From contig JAVMKO010000005.1 in assembly GCA_032164245.1 (NCBI GenBank), positions 47,198,193-47,262,192 on the forward strand: a stretch of 64,000 nucleotides of DNA. The letters are read 5' to 3'. Below the pieces are notes generated by a model that had not been told where the DNA came from, searched no databases, and worked only from the letters and a program-made list of their open reading frames with translations. The translations under genes were made by a program, and so were the position numbers. This stretch comes from Sternotherus odoratus. Taxonomy: Eukaryota > Chordata > Testudines > Kinosternidae. Positions 54,974-63,915 of the stretch are shown here, piece after piece; the first letter of the stretch is position 1, and every line of letters starts with the position of its first letter.

Positions 54974-55685
54974 ATAGAATCATAGAAGAGTAGGGATGGA
55001 AGAGACCACAGGAGGTCATCCAGTCCAACCCCCTGCTCAAAGCAGGACCAACTCCATCTAAATCATCCCGGACAAGGCATTGTCAAGCCAGACCTTAAAA
55101 ACCTTTAAGGATGGAAATTCCACCCCCTCCCTAGGTAACCCATTCCAGTGTTTTACCTCCCTCCTAGCGAAACAGTTTTTCCTAATATCCAACCTAGACC
55201 TCCCCCACTGCAACTTGAGACCATTGCTCCTTGTTTTGTCATCTGCCACCACTGAGAACAGCCAAGCTCCATCCCCTTTGGAACCTCCATTCAGGTAGTT
55301 GAAGGCTGGTATCAAATCCCACCACGACTCTTCTCTTCTGCAGACTAAATAAGATCAATTCCCTCAGCCTCTTCTCCTAAATCATGTGCCCCAGCCCCCT
55401 AATCATTTTCATTACCCTCCACTGGAATCTCTCCAATTTGTCCACATCCTTTCTATAGTGGGGAGGAGGACCTAAAACCAGAAGCAATACTCCAGATGTA
55501 GCCTCACCAGTGCAAAATAGAGGGGAATAATCACTTGCCTCGATCTGCTGGCAATGCTCCTACTAATGCAGCCCAGTATGCCATTCACCTTCTTGGCAAC
55601 AAGAGCACACTGATGACTCATATTCAGCTTCCCGTCCATTGTAACCCCCAGGAACTTTTCTGCAGAATTGCCGCTTAGCCAGTTG
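54974..55685 (-). mobile_element. CR1 3' half, minus strand
   Basis: Starts with the CR1 3' terminus (AGAATCATAGAAGAGTAGGG, GGTCATCCAGTCCAACCCCC) and runs rightward on the minus strand into the late [18 protein letters not shown] (55058-55315) and SAEKFLGVTMDGKLNMSHQC, IASRSRQVIIPLY (55472-55690). Joined at about 55685 to CR1 sequence in the opposite orientation. Confidence 0.9.
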
Positions 55686-56606
55686 GTCCCCGGCTGTAGC
55701 AGTGCATGGGTTAAGTTCAGAGACGAGAGCAACAAGGGTGATGTCACGGTGGGCATCTGCTGTAGACCACCAGACCAGGAGAATGGGGTAGACAAGGCTG
55801 TCTTCAGACAACTCACAGAGGTTACCAAATCACAGACCCTGGTTCTAATGGGGGACTTCAATCACCCTGACATCAGCTGGGAAAGCAATACAGCAGTGTA
55901 CAGACAATCCAGGAAGTTTTTGGAGAGTGTTGGGGACAACTTCCTGGTGCAAGTGCTGGAGGAACCAGCCAGGGGCCATTCTCCTCTTGACCTGCTGTTT
56001 ACAAAGGGGGAAGAACTGGTAGGGGAAGTAGAAGGGGGTGGCAACCCGAGTAGATGGTTGAGTTCAGGATCCTCACAAAAGGAAGAAAGGAGAGCAGCAA
56101 AATACAGACCCTGGACTTCAGAAAAGCACACGTTGACTCCCTTAGGGAACTTATGGGCATGATTCACTGGGAGGCTAATACGAGGGGAAAAGGAGTCAAG
56201 GAGAGCTGGCTGTATTTTAAAGAAGCCTTATTGAGTGCACAGGAACAAACCATCCTGATGTGCAGAAAGAATAGCAAATATGACAGGCAACAGCTTGGCT
56301 TAACAAGGAAATCTTCTGTGAGCTTAACCACAAAAAGGAAGCTTACAAGAAGTGGAAACTTGGACAGATGACTAAGGAGGAGTATAAAAATATTGCTTGA
56401 GCATGCAGGAGTGTAGTCAGGAAGGCCAAAGCACAATTGGAGTTGCAGCTAGAAAGGGATGTGAAGGGTAACAAGGGTTTCTACAGGGATGTTAATAAGG
56501 TGGTAGTCAGGGAAAGTGTGGGACCTTTACAACATGGGGGAGGCAACTTAGTGACAGATGATGTGGAAAAGGCTGAAGTAATCAATGCTTTTTTGGCTGC
56601 AGTCTT
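55686..56606 (+). mobile_element. CR1 5' segment, inverted relative to its 3' half
   Basis: On the plus strand: NKGDVTVGICCRPPDQENG, LVLMGDFNHPDISWES (the APE-type endonuclease GDFN motif), LDLLFTKGEELVGEV, then [23 protein letters not shown] and [15 protein letters not shown], the approach to the RT. It ends before the catalytic palm. With the minus-strand 3' half it forms one element with an internal inversion and a deletion of the central RT. Stops and frame changes are present. Confidence 0.88.
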
Positions 56607-56631
56607 CACTTATGTCGACCTATCTTTGTAG

Positions 56632-57030
56632 GCTCTGGGGTAGGGATGGGGATGAGGAATCTGGGGTGCAGGCTGACCTGGGGCTACAGTTCTCTCCTCC
56701 CACAGCAGCAGTTTGGCTAGGGGGTGGGGAGGAAGAGGTGCCTCTCCCTGCTGTGGCAGCTTTGGGGATGGGTTGGGGCCGGGGGAGGAGTGCCTCTCTC
56801 CCAGCCGCAGCAGGTCTGGGACGGGGCTGGGTTGAGCTGTGGGAGGGGCGCCTCTCCCCATCATGGCGGGTCCAAGACAGGACTGGGTTGGGGCATGAGG
56901 AGGAGCGCGCCTCTCCCCCGGCTGCAGCAGGTCCATGACTGGGGGAGAGGCATCTCTCCCTGCTGTAGCCCTAAGTGCCTGTGTGGCACTTAACAGGCTG
57001 TTGCACAGCCATGCAGCTTAGAGGGAACTT
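56632..57030. repeat. Partial copy of the GTTCCCTCTAA repeat
   Basis: Corresponds to the right part of 33437-34437: TGGGGCTACAGTTCTCTCC, GCCTCTCCC blocks, AACAGGCTGTTGCACAGCC and the end GCTTAGAGGGAAC. Left-truncated. Confidence 0.65.
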
Positions 57031-58250
57031 AGGTGCTAACTACTACTATTATTATTGTTGTTACTATGGGGGCTAGAACTGAAGAGAAGTGGAAATTTCA
57101 TTTCCAACAGGGTGGCTGCAGCCAGGGCTGTCTTAAGCACCAGGCCCATCTTTCTTAAATCACAGGTATAGAAAATACTAGCTGCTCTCCTCAATACATC
57201 CCTTCCAGCCACATCTGCATCAGCAACAATGCGTGGCTCATGTCTTCTGAATCCCAGCAGCAGCAGAGGTTTCTGCATGGGATGGAAGGATTTCAAGTAC
57301 AAATTTATTTTCTAAGCTGCCTAAACAAAAAGTCTGTTTTCATCTCTATCCAAGTCTAAGAAAGGAGGTATGAGAATAAAGCTACAGAACAATAAGCTAT
57401 TGTGCACAACAGCCATATGTTATAAAAGGACTGTCAGAAAAATATTGCCAATGTGAATGGAGAAAATATTTTGAATAGTCAGTCTCTCTTAGTACCATTA
57501 ATTTCACCCCAGTACATTATAAAATAATCCATCATCCTTAAGTAACAGCTATTATTGCAGCCTCTAAATGCATTCTACTTGGACATTTCCATGAGACGGC
57601 TTTTCTTCTCTCTTGGTTTTCATAGTCTTCCCCCAACAGTCGGTAGGCAGACTCAATCTAACATGCCTCATGTCACATCACTGGGACTGTGAGAGAACAC
57701 GAGCCAAAGAGCTAGGGAGAAAACATATAATTGATAAACACTGGCTGAATCAATAATAATGAGGGACCGAAGCACATGCTAGAATGAACATGCCGCTTCC
57801 CTGCCCCACCACAGATCCAACCAGTATACCTCCAGCCTGACCAACAGTATCCCCTGTTATTCCAGTGTCACAAAGCTCTCCTAAATAGACTCACTCTAAT
57901 CTGGTCTGCTGTTCCAGCCCTGGGATCCCAACACAGCCAATGAACTTCAATCCAAAACAGTATCATACCCTGCTAAATTCCACTGGAATACCAACTGCCA
58001 CGCTGACCAGAACAAACCTCTCTCAGACCAACAAAACTAATTGTCAGCTATGACGTAAACCAGAACCTGAACCCAGTTCTGCCCAGGTGAAAAGCCAGTG
58101 CATAGGCCCACTTTGTCAATGGCCAACAATGCTTTTTGGTCCATTTGCTTTCCACGGATTTTATGGTCAACCGGTCTCCACTGATTTTCTCAGACAATTG
58201 CTACTAACACATTAGTCTTTTGGCAATTTTCCAGCTATATTTATGATGGT
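57031..58250. other. No feature recognised
   Basis: A short ATT/GTT run is at 57043-57063. A phrase CAGGGCTGTCTTAAG near 57125 looks like a hAT end but has no partner. Confidence 0.4.
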
Positions 58251-58255
58251 CATGT

Positions 58256-58465
58256 AGTTAGTAGTTAGTTATGCCCGTCACCCCAATCGGGGTATGGGCT
58301 GCCAACCGCAGATCTCCAGAGTCCTCTATCCTGGGCCATTCTCTCTAGCTGGTTCCAGGTGTAGCCCATTTTTATGGTATCAGCCTGAAGGTCACGTCGC
58401 CAGGTGTTTCTTGGACGACCTCTTTTCCGCTTGCCTTGGAGGCTCCAGGTAGCTCTTAATGTGAA
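58256..58465 (-). pseudogene. RTE-type LINE C-terminus
   Basis: The minus-strand frame reads LRATWSLQGKRKRGRPRNTW, then RRDLQADTIKMGYTWNQLER, MAQDRGLWRSAV and GDGHN before a stop. GKRKRGRPRxTWRRxL followed by WxxLxxxAQDRxxWR is the highly conserved tail of RTE-clade LINE proteins. Just below 58262 is a short TAGTTAGTAGTTAGTTA tail, the simple-repeat end typical of RTE. Everything upstream of the tail is lost at the hAT MITE. Confidence 0.82.
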
Positions 58466-58476
58466 GCTCCTTAGAC

Positions 58477-58728
58477 CAGGGTTTATCAAAGTGGGGGTTG
58501 CGAGCACCTGCCGCTGCTGAAAAGCCACCAAATTGATTAGTTCCACATTCAGTGGCTTTTTGGTGGACATACCGAGCGCTATCGGAAGCGCTCAGCATGT
58601 CCGCCAAAAATAGCCACCAAATGCGGAAGTAATCAATTCAGCAGCTTTTCGGCGGACATACAAGGGTCCGCCGTGCCTCCGAGGAAGAGGAAAAAGGGTC
58701 GCGGTTCTCAAAATTTTGAGAACCGCTG
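58477..58728. mobile_element. hAT MITE (GAGAACCGCTG type), copy 1
   Basis: Left CAGGGTTTATCAAAGTGGGG and right CAAAATTTTGAGAACCGCTG are inverted. The flanks CCTTAGAC and ATCTGGAC agree only partly, so the duplication is degraded or the end has shifted. A close relative is at 59890-60279. Confidence 0.72.
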
Positions 58729-59835
58729 ATCTGGACAAATAAGTGGATTCATTTAAAACAAAGAAACAAAAACCATCCCTGTCCTCATGTATTTTAACCA
58801 GACACAGGACACATTCACTGACCTGCCCTTCTGACCAGTTGGCCATTTCTAGTGGCAGAACTCCAAGGAGACAGGAACAGAGATAAATGCTCCATGCATC
58901 TGAAGTCTACCCTTAAAAAAAAAAAAAAAAAACCCACAACACGCAAGTGGGGCTAGCAAAAGAACCATCTAGTAAATTGTGATATGCTCATTCTCCTTCT
59001 GTAGCCTGGCCCTCCCAAAAAGAAATCCCAGCTGTTTCAGGGTCCATGTGCACTGGCAGCAGTGTGTAGTGTCCGTGTAGCTCCATGCTGCAGTGGAAGA
59101 CACACCGTGTTCACACTGGTATGCAGCTATACGTGTCAGTGAAAGGCATGGCAAAGGAGAGGCAGCTGGGAAAGGCTTTGGCAGCTCCCCACTGCCAAGG
59201 CCTTTCACTGCAACAAGGAAAGGCTGAGGCAGTGGAGACAGGCTGACAACCCCCGAGTGAGGGCAAAGAAAAACAATTTAAAAGGAACAACAGTAGATAG
59301 GCTTAGATCCAAAATCTGATAAATTTGACTTCTGTTTAAATGGAAGATAAATTGAATGAAAATTCAATGTGTGCCAGTTTTGCCATAACCACACATTAAG
59401 ACTCAATCAATTAAGTTTATTGCAGCATTTAAAAATACCTACAAGAGAATCTATGGTTTTCCTCAATACTGCACCGTGAGATAGCTAATAGAATCGAGGT
59501 GCTTCAGGGAACCTGGAAGGAAGCTGAAAGTGAAGAATGTCCAAGAAATCTTATTGGAGATCCTTCCAATCTCATAAATAAAGGAAGACGGAAGGATTCT
59601 GGAAGTGAACGGCTGTTTAGGTATGTGGTGTAAGGGGGAGGGTTTTGTGGAACACTGGCCCAACCTGTGTGAGGTCAGGGGGCTTCACAGTTTGGTAAGC
59701 CTACATCTCAGCAGAAAGGGAACACGCTGGGTAGATTGGTTAGAAGTGCATTAACCTAACAACAAAATGGGAGGGTGAAAACAGGAAACAAATGAGCACT
59801 TATTTAGCACAAAATCATGATGCTGAGAGAAAAAT
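58729..59835. other. No feature recognised
   Basis: Contains an A-run near 58914-58931. Frames of 60-84 codons lack features. Confidence 0.4.
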
Positions 59836-59889
59836 TAATCAAGACACTAAAAGATATGAACAGAAGAAACTATTTAATTGCCTATAACC

Positions 59890-60279
59890 CAGGGTTTCTC
59901 AAACTGGGGGTCGTGACCCCCCGGGGAGTCGCCGAGCGCTCCCCAGGGGGTCGCGAGCTTCTGCCGCCGCCGGCACCCCGCCGCCGCCGCTGGGGCCACG
60001 GCGGGCAGCCCGCCCGCCCGTGGCGGAGGCTGCGGCCGGCAGCCCGCCCGCCCGTGGCGGGGGCCGGGGCCGCGGCCGGCAGCCCGCCCGCCCGCGGCAG
60101 GGGCCGGGCGCTCGCCCGCGCGCAGCGGGGGCGGGGCGGGATCCGTGCCTGCATTTCCGCAGTCGGCAGCTTTTAACCGCCAAATGCGGAAGTATTGAAG
60201 TCGGTGGACATGGAGGGGTCGCGCCGCCCCGCTGGAGCAGAAAAATGGGTTGCGGTCTCAACAAGTTTGAGAACCGCTG
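59890..60279. mobile_element. hAT MITE (GAGAACCGCTG type), copy 2
   Basis: CAGGGTTTCTCAAACTGGGG at the left and AAGTTTGAGAACCGCTG at the right are inverted. Flanking 8-mers CTATAACC and CTATACAC agree at six of eight. The interior is very GC-rich, with CCCGCCCGCCCG tandem blocks, and gives long frames on both strands that are not genes. Confidence 0.8.
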
Positions 60280-60403
60280 CTATACACCAATGCTAGAAAC
60301 CAGGATAATAAACAAGAGGATCTGAAATTGCTTCTTTATGAGCATAAATTCACCCTCTCATATTAGCAAAACCTGAACAGAGGAATGCATGATACAAATG
60401 TTA

Positions 60404-60657
60404 AAATCTATGGTTACAACCATTTAAGTAAGGATTAGGTGAGCAAAAGGGGAGAGAGAGCAGCAATCTATTTCAAAAACATTACTATTTATTTCCAAGT
60501 CACTGGCAATTTGGAAAAAAGTGATCTTGAATGTTATCACTTTTTTCCAAATTGCCAGTGACTTGGAAATAAGTAGTAATGTTTTTGAAATAGATTGCTG
60601 CTCTCTCTCCCCTTTTGCTCACCTAATCCTTACTTAAATGGTTGTAACCATAGATTT
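60404..60657. repeat. Near-perfect 122-bp inverted repeat
   Basis: 60404-60525 and 60536-60657 are reverse complements with one mismatch (the TATTT/ACTT position near 60488) and a 10-base spacer, CTTGAATGTT. The left arm fits the surrounding L3 remnant; the right arm is extra sequence. Confidence 0.95.
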
Positions 60658-60709
60658 AAGTAAGGATTAGGTGAGCAAAAGGGGAGAGAGAAAAAAAGTG
60701 ATCTTGAAT
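60658..60709 (+). repeat. Re-copied direct segment after the inverted repeat
   Basis: AAGTAAGGATTAGGTGAGCA and following bases repeat 60426-60458, joined at a purine run to AAAAAAGTGATCTTGAATG, which repeats 60514-60533. The L3-like sequence resumes at about 60710. Confidence 0.9.
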
Positions 60710-61667
60710 GCTTATTAATAAACTGTCCTAACAGGTACAGCACAAAATGAGGTATTAGCTGGTGTGTGCTACAGACCACTATAGAGAACAGGATGACTGG
60801 ATTCTTAAGCATTCAATTGGGGGGGGGGGGGAGAGAGAGCTGCAATAGCATGAGAGACTTTAATCTCAGTGACATATGTTGAAGGTCTCATGCTGAAAGT
60901 ACTAAAATATCCTCAGAATTACTAAAAATTGTAGCGATACAATTTTTAAGTCAAAAGATGTTGAATCCAATATAGGGGATTTCTACAGTAGACCTCATCT
61001 TGACAGACAGAAATTCCTCTTTATTTTAGAAACACAATATGATTTGCCACACAGGCCAGTGACCCACCTAGTTCAGTATCCTGTCACTTTCCCAGCCCAG
61101 TACCATTTGCTTCAGAAGAAGGTTCACAATACTCTACAATAGGCATTTCAGGGATCATAGCCCACAGGAAAGATTTTTCTCCTAATCCCCAACAGTTAGA
61201 AGCTGGCTCACACCCTTCATGGGGCTAGGCCCTTTCCAAAATTCTTGGGATCTTTGTTGTTGTGGTTTTGTTTGTCTAAGGGTATGTCTTCACTACAGCA
61301 GTAGTTCGATTTCCTTTATGTCGATGTTGTGAACGCGACGGTATACAGTCGATGTTGTGTGTCTTCACTAGGCACAGCTACGCACAGTACGTCGACAGTG
61401 TCTGTCCGCAAAACTTTTGCAAGCGTCGACATGACGAGCGTTGCACTCTGGGTACCTATCCCACAGTTCCCTGATCCCCCAGCAGGCACCATTTCGAGTG
61501 CTGCATTATGGGTCGGCATTTCCAAATTTCGCGCCCTTTTTCCGCGCCGCCCACCCCCATTCCGAGCGGTGCACTGTAGGTAGGCATCCCATAATTCGCG
61601 CCCTTTCTCCGCCGTGCTAACGCATGGAGCCCGCTGACACCACGGCTGCAGTAATGGCTGCAGTAAT

Positions 61668-63041
61668 GTGAGGACCTCGATCACGGTTGCTGAGTTCCTG
61701 CTGCACCGTCTGCAGAGGAGGAATGCGATCCGGGGAGAACTGCGCTTTCCGGAACCCGACGACAGTGAGGACGAGATGGACAAGGACGTGCACAGCGGGG
61801 ACGACAGGGACACTGCCATGCACAGCGGGGACGACAGGGACACTGACGTGCACAGCGGGGACGACAGGGACACTGACGTGCACAGCGGGGACAACAGGGA
61901 CACTGCCGTTTTTGCAAGTAGGGCGACTGACAATCTGTCAAGAATGGTGGCAATGGGGCAGGCTCATGCCATCGAACGCCGATTCTGGGCCAGGGAAACA
62001 AGCACGGACTGGTGGGACCGCATAGTGCTGCAGGTCTGGGATGACTCCCAGTGGCTCAGAAACTTCCGCATGCGAAAGGGCACCTTCATGGAACTTTGTG
62101 ACTTGCTGTCCCCGGCCCTCCGGCGCAGGAATACCAAAATGAGAGCGGCCCTTACAGTGGAGAAGCGAGTGGCGATAGCCCTCTGGAAGCTTGCAACGCC
62201 AGACAGCTACCGGTCAGTGGCGAATCAGTTTGGGGTGGGTAGATCTACAGTGGGCTTTGCTGTGATGCAAGTAAGCAGGGCAATCGTCGAGCGGCTGCTA
62301 CACCGGGTTATAAACCTCGGAAACCTGCAAGCCACAATAGATGGCTTTGCCGCCATGGGATTCCCTAACTGTGGTGGGGCTATAGATGGGACTCATATCC
62401 CTATCCTGGCACCGGACCACGAGGCCGCCGAGTACAGAAACCGGAAGGGATATTACTCAATGGTCATGCAAGGAGTGGTTGACCACAAGGGATGTTTCAC
62501 CGACCTGTACGTGGGGTGGCCGGGAAAGCTTCATGACGCTCGAGTGTTCAGGAACTCTAGGGTTTTTAGACAGCTGCAGCAAGGCACTTTCTTCCCCGAC
62601 CAGAAAATTTCTGTGTGGGGGGTCGAAATGCCGATCGTGATCATTGGGGACCCAGCCTACCCCCTAATGCCCTGGCTTATGAAGCCCTACACAGGAGCCC
62701 TGGACAGGGGTCAGGAGCTGTTCAACTACAGGCTGAGCAAGTGCAGAATGGCCATGGAGTGTGCATTTGGCCGCTTGAAGGGGAGATGGCGTTCCTTACT
62801 GATTCGCTCAGACATCCGCGAGAGAAATATCCCCATTGTTATAGCTGCTTGCTCTGTGCTCCACAATATCTGTGAGAGCAAGGGGGAAACGTTTATGGCG
62901 GGCTGGGAGGCAGAGGCAAATTTACTTTCTGCTACTTATGAGCAGCCACACAGCAGGGAAAGTAGAAGAGCACACCGTGAGGCCCTGCGCCTCAGGGACG
63001 CCTTGAAAGACAGTTTTATGAGTGCCCGAGATGGCGTTTGA
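61668..63041 (+). CDS. Harbinger transposase (HARBI1-type DDE nuclease)
   Basis: The 457-codon open frame matches the PIF/Harbinger transposase family (DDE_Tnp_4 type), which cuts and rejoins transposon ends in the nucleus with a Myb/SANT-like partner. Residues 40-80 are four 10-residue acidic repeats. A helix-turn-helix lies at about 161-206 (LTVEKRVAIALWKLATP...SVANQFGVGRSTV). The catalytic triad is D240 (GGAIDGTHIPI), D328 (GDPAYPLMPW) and E364 (MECAFGRLKGRW); the last two are 35 residues apart, as the family expects. The open frame begins at GTG 61668. An ATG at 61624 starts a frame that runs into TGA at 61669, one base out of phase with the main frame, so the N-terminus is broken by a small indel or supplied by splicing. 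The first in-frame ATG is at about residue 36. AATAAA follows at 63174-63179. Confidence 0.9.
   Translation: MRTSITVAEFLLHRLQRRNAIRGELRFPEPDDSEDEMDKDVHSGDDRDTAMHSGDDRDTDVHSGDDRDTDVHSGDNRDTAVFASRATDNLSRMVAMGQAHAIERRFWARETSTDWWDRIVLQVWDDSQWLRNFRMRKGTFMELCDLLSPALRRRNTKMRAALTVEKRVAIALWKLATPDSYRSVANQFGVGRSTVGFAVMQVSRAIVERLLHRVINLGNLQATIDGFAAMGFPNCGGAIDGTHIPILAPDHEAAEYRNRKGYYSMVMQGVVDHKGCFTDLYVGWPGKLHDARVFRNSRVFRQLQQGTFFPDQKISVWGVEMPIVIIGDPAYPLMPWLMKPYTGALDRGQELFNYRLSKCRMAMECAFGRLKGRWRSLLIRSDIRERNIPIVIAACSVLHNICESKGETFMAGWEAEANLLSATYEQPHSRESRRAHREALRLRDALKDSFMSARDGV
61785..61904 (+). repeat. In-frame 30-bp tandem repeat, four units
   Basis: Four 30-base units (GACGTGCACAGCGGGGACGA followed by CAGGGACACT, with few changes) encode [D/A]-[V/M]-HSGD[D/N]RDT repeats near the transposase N-terminus. 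The period is a multiple of three, so copy-number change would keep frame. Confidence 0.95.
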
Positions 63042-63173
63042 GAATCTGCTCCCTTGCTGTGCTCTAAGCCTGCTGCCCTTGAACCCTCTTTCCCTCCCCC
63101 CTCCCCCTGCTTTCCCTCCCCCCCTCCCCCCTCCCCATGCTTTTCCTCCCCCATCCCCATGCTTGCAGAGGAA

Positions 63174-63179
63174 ATAAAA
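63174..63179 (+). terminator. Polyadenylation signal of the transposase
   Basis: AATAAA lies 133 bases after the stop codon, in the narrow gap before the convergent gene's stop at 63195. Confidence 0.6.
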
Positions 63180-63194
63180 TCACTGTTGGAAAAA

Positions 63195-63886
63195 TCATGG
63201 TTCCTTTATTGGTTCATCGGAAATACAAATACAGGGGATCACTGTCCTGGTATCCTGGAGGGAAACCGGCAGTCGCAGTGGGGGAGGAGCGGGCAAAGGA
63301 GGGGGGGGGGTGGGAAGGGGGGAGAGGAGGGGTGGGCAAGACACAGCAGCTTTTAAAAGTTTTCCGAGAACGTCAGCCTGCTGCTGCTGCTGCTTCTGCT
63401 GGCTTGTGGGGTAGAGTGGAGCGGCCCACGGAGCTTGCCCCCCCCGTGTTCTCACCCCGCGTCTGGGTGGGGAATCTATGGGAGTTGGGGAGGGGGGGAG
63501 GTGGTTACACAGGGGCTGCAGAGGTGGTCTTTGGGCATGCTGCAGCTCCACCAGAGATCGCAGCATGTCGCTCTGGTCCTCCATTATGCGGAGGAAAGCA
63601 TCCATGCGTCTTTCCTCACGCTGTTCCCTCTGTTCTGCAGCGGCTCTCCATTCCTGCCTCTCTCGATTCCTTTCCTCTCTCTCTCGATTCCTTTCCTCTC
63701 TCTCTCGATTCCTTGCCTGTATCATTCTTTCCCTCCAGTCCGTCTGGCGGGCTGCCTCAGCGCGCGAGTTCTCCACGAGTTCAGTGAACATCTCATCGCG
63801 CGTTCGCGTTTTCTTTTTACGCTTTCTTTTCTGCGGTGCAGGGCGGGAGGAGGAGGCCGGGGGATTGTGAGATACTTGTTGTTCAT
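63195..63886 (-). CDS. Harbinger accessory-protein 3' exon (Myb/SANT-like partner)
   Basis: A minus-strand frame runs from a good splice acceptor (pyrimidine tract, then CACAG; exon begins at 63886) to a stop at 63195-63197. It encodes a Pro/Ser stretch, a basic cluster (QKRKRKKKTRTRD, a likely nuclear signal), then DEMFTELVENSRAEA, a long charged coiled coil with NREREER repeats, MDAFLRIMEDQSDMLRSLVE, and a Pro/Gln-rich tail with QQKQQQQQ. This is the C-terminal part of the Myb/SANT-like protein that Harbinger elements encode beside the transposase; the DNA-binding domain should lie in exons beyond 64000. The gene is convergent with the transposase, 153 bases stop to stop. An AATAAA on the minus strand overlaps the end of the coding region (about 63204-63209). 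Confidence 0.78.
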
Positions 63887-63915
63887 CTGTGGGCGAGTGT
63901 GGGAAAAGAAAGTTT
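63882..63915 (-). other. Splice acceptor of the accessory-protein exon
   Basis: On the minus strand, CTTTCTTTTCCCACACTCGC leads to CCCACAG, a strong pyrimidine tract and AG. The coding frame is open both sides of the acceptor, so use of this site is inferred. Confidence 0.55.

Larger units (their letters stand above)
51905..56631 (+). mobile_element. Old Harbinger element, twice interrupted
   Basis: Visible parts are the 5' region (51905-52040; GCATTGTGGGTACCTATCCC, as in the young Harbinger near 61446), a decayed transposase (54121-54973) and a 3' end scrap ACTTATGTCGACCTATCTTT (56609-56628), which resembles Harbinger ends. Between them sit a GC-rich hAT (52041-53858) and a rearranged CR1 (54974-56606). 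The assignment of the 3' scrap is inferred. Confidence 0.62.
59836..61030 (+). pseudogene. L3/CR1-like endonuclease remnant, interrupted
   Basis: Decayed plus-strand pieces: NARNQDNKQEDLKLLLYEH-like text right of the MITE, KIYGYNHLSKD followed by a KRGERAAIYFKN-like stretch (the endonuclease GYxxFRxDR...GGVALYVK region), then VLAGVCYRPL-like text near 60755-60785, RDFNLSDIC-like text near 60855 and a DLILTDRNSS-like end near 60995-61020. These occur in the order of the L3/CR1 APE endonuclease. A hAT MITE (59890-60279) and an inverted duplication (60534-60709) interrupt it. Confidence 0.62.

Noticed and set aside
57118..57135. hAT end CAGGGCTGTCTTAAG
   Set aside because: No inverted partner or duplication found within a reasonable distance.
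59899..60264. Frames of 90-121 codons on both strands in a GC-rich block
   Set aside because: Interior of a hAT MITE with CCCG tandem blocks.
61785..61904. CRISPR-like or regulatory array
   Set aside because: Contiguous 30-bp tandem units without spacers, in frame within the transposase; the genome is a vertebrate's.
61668..63041. Host HARBI1 gene
   Set aside because: Although the protein is HARBI1-like, it sits within transposon ends with TAA flanking and a convergent accessory gene, and a decayed relative lies 7 kb away; it is a mobile copy.
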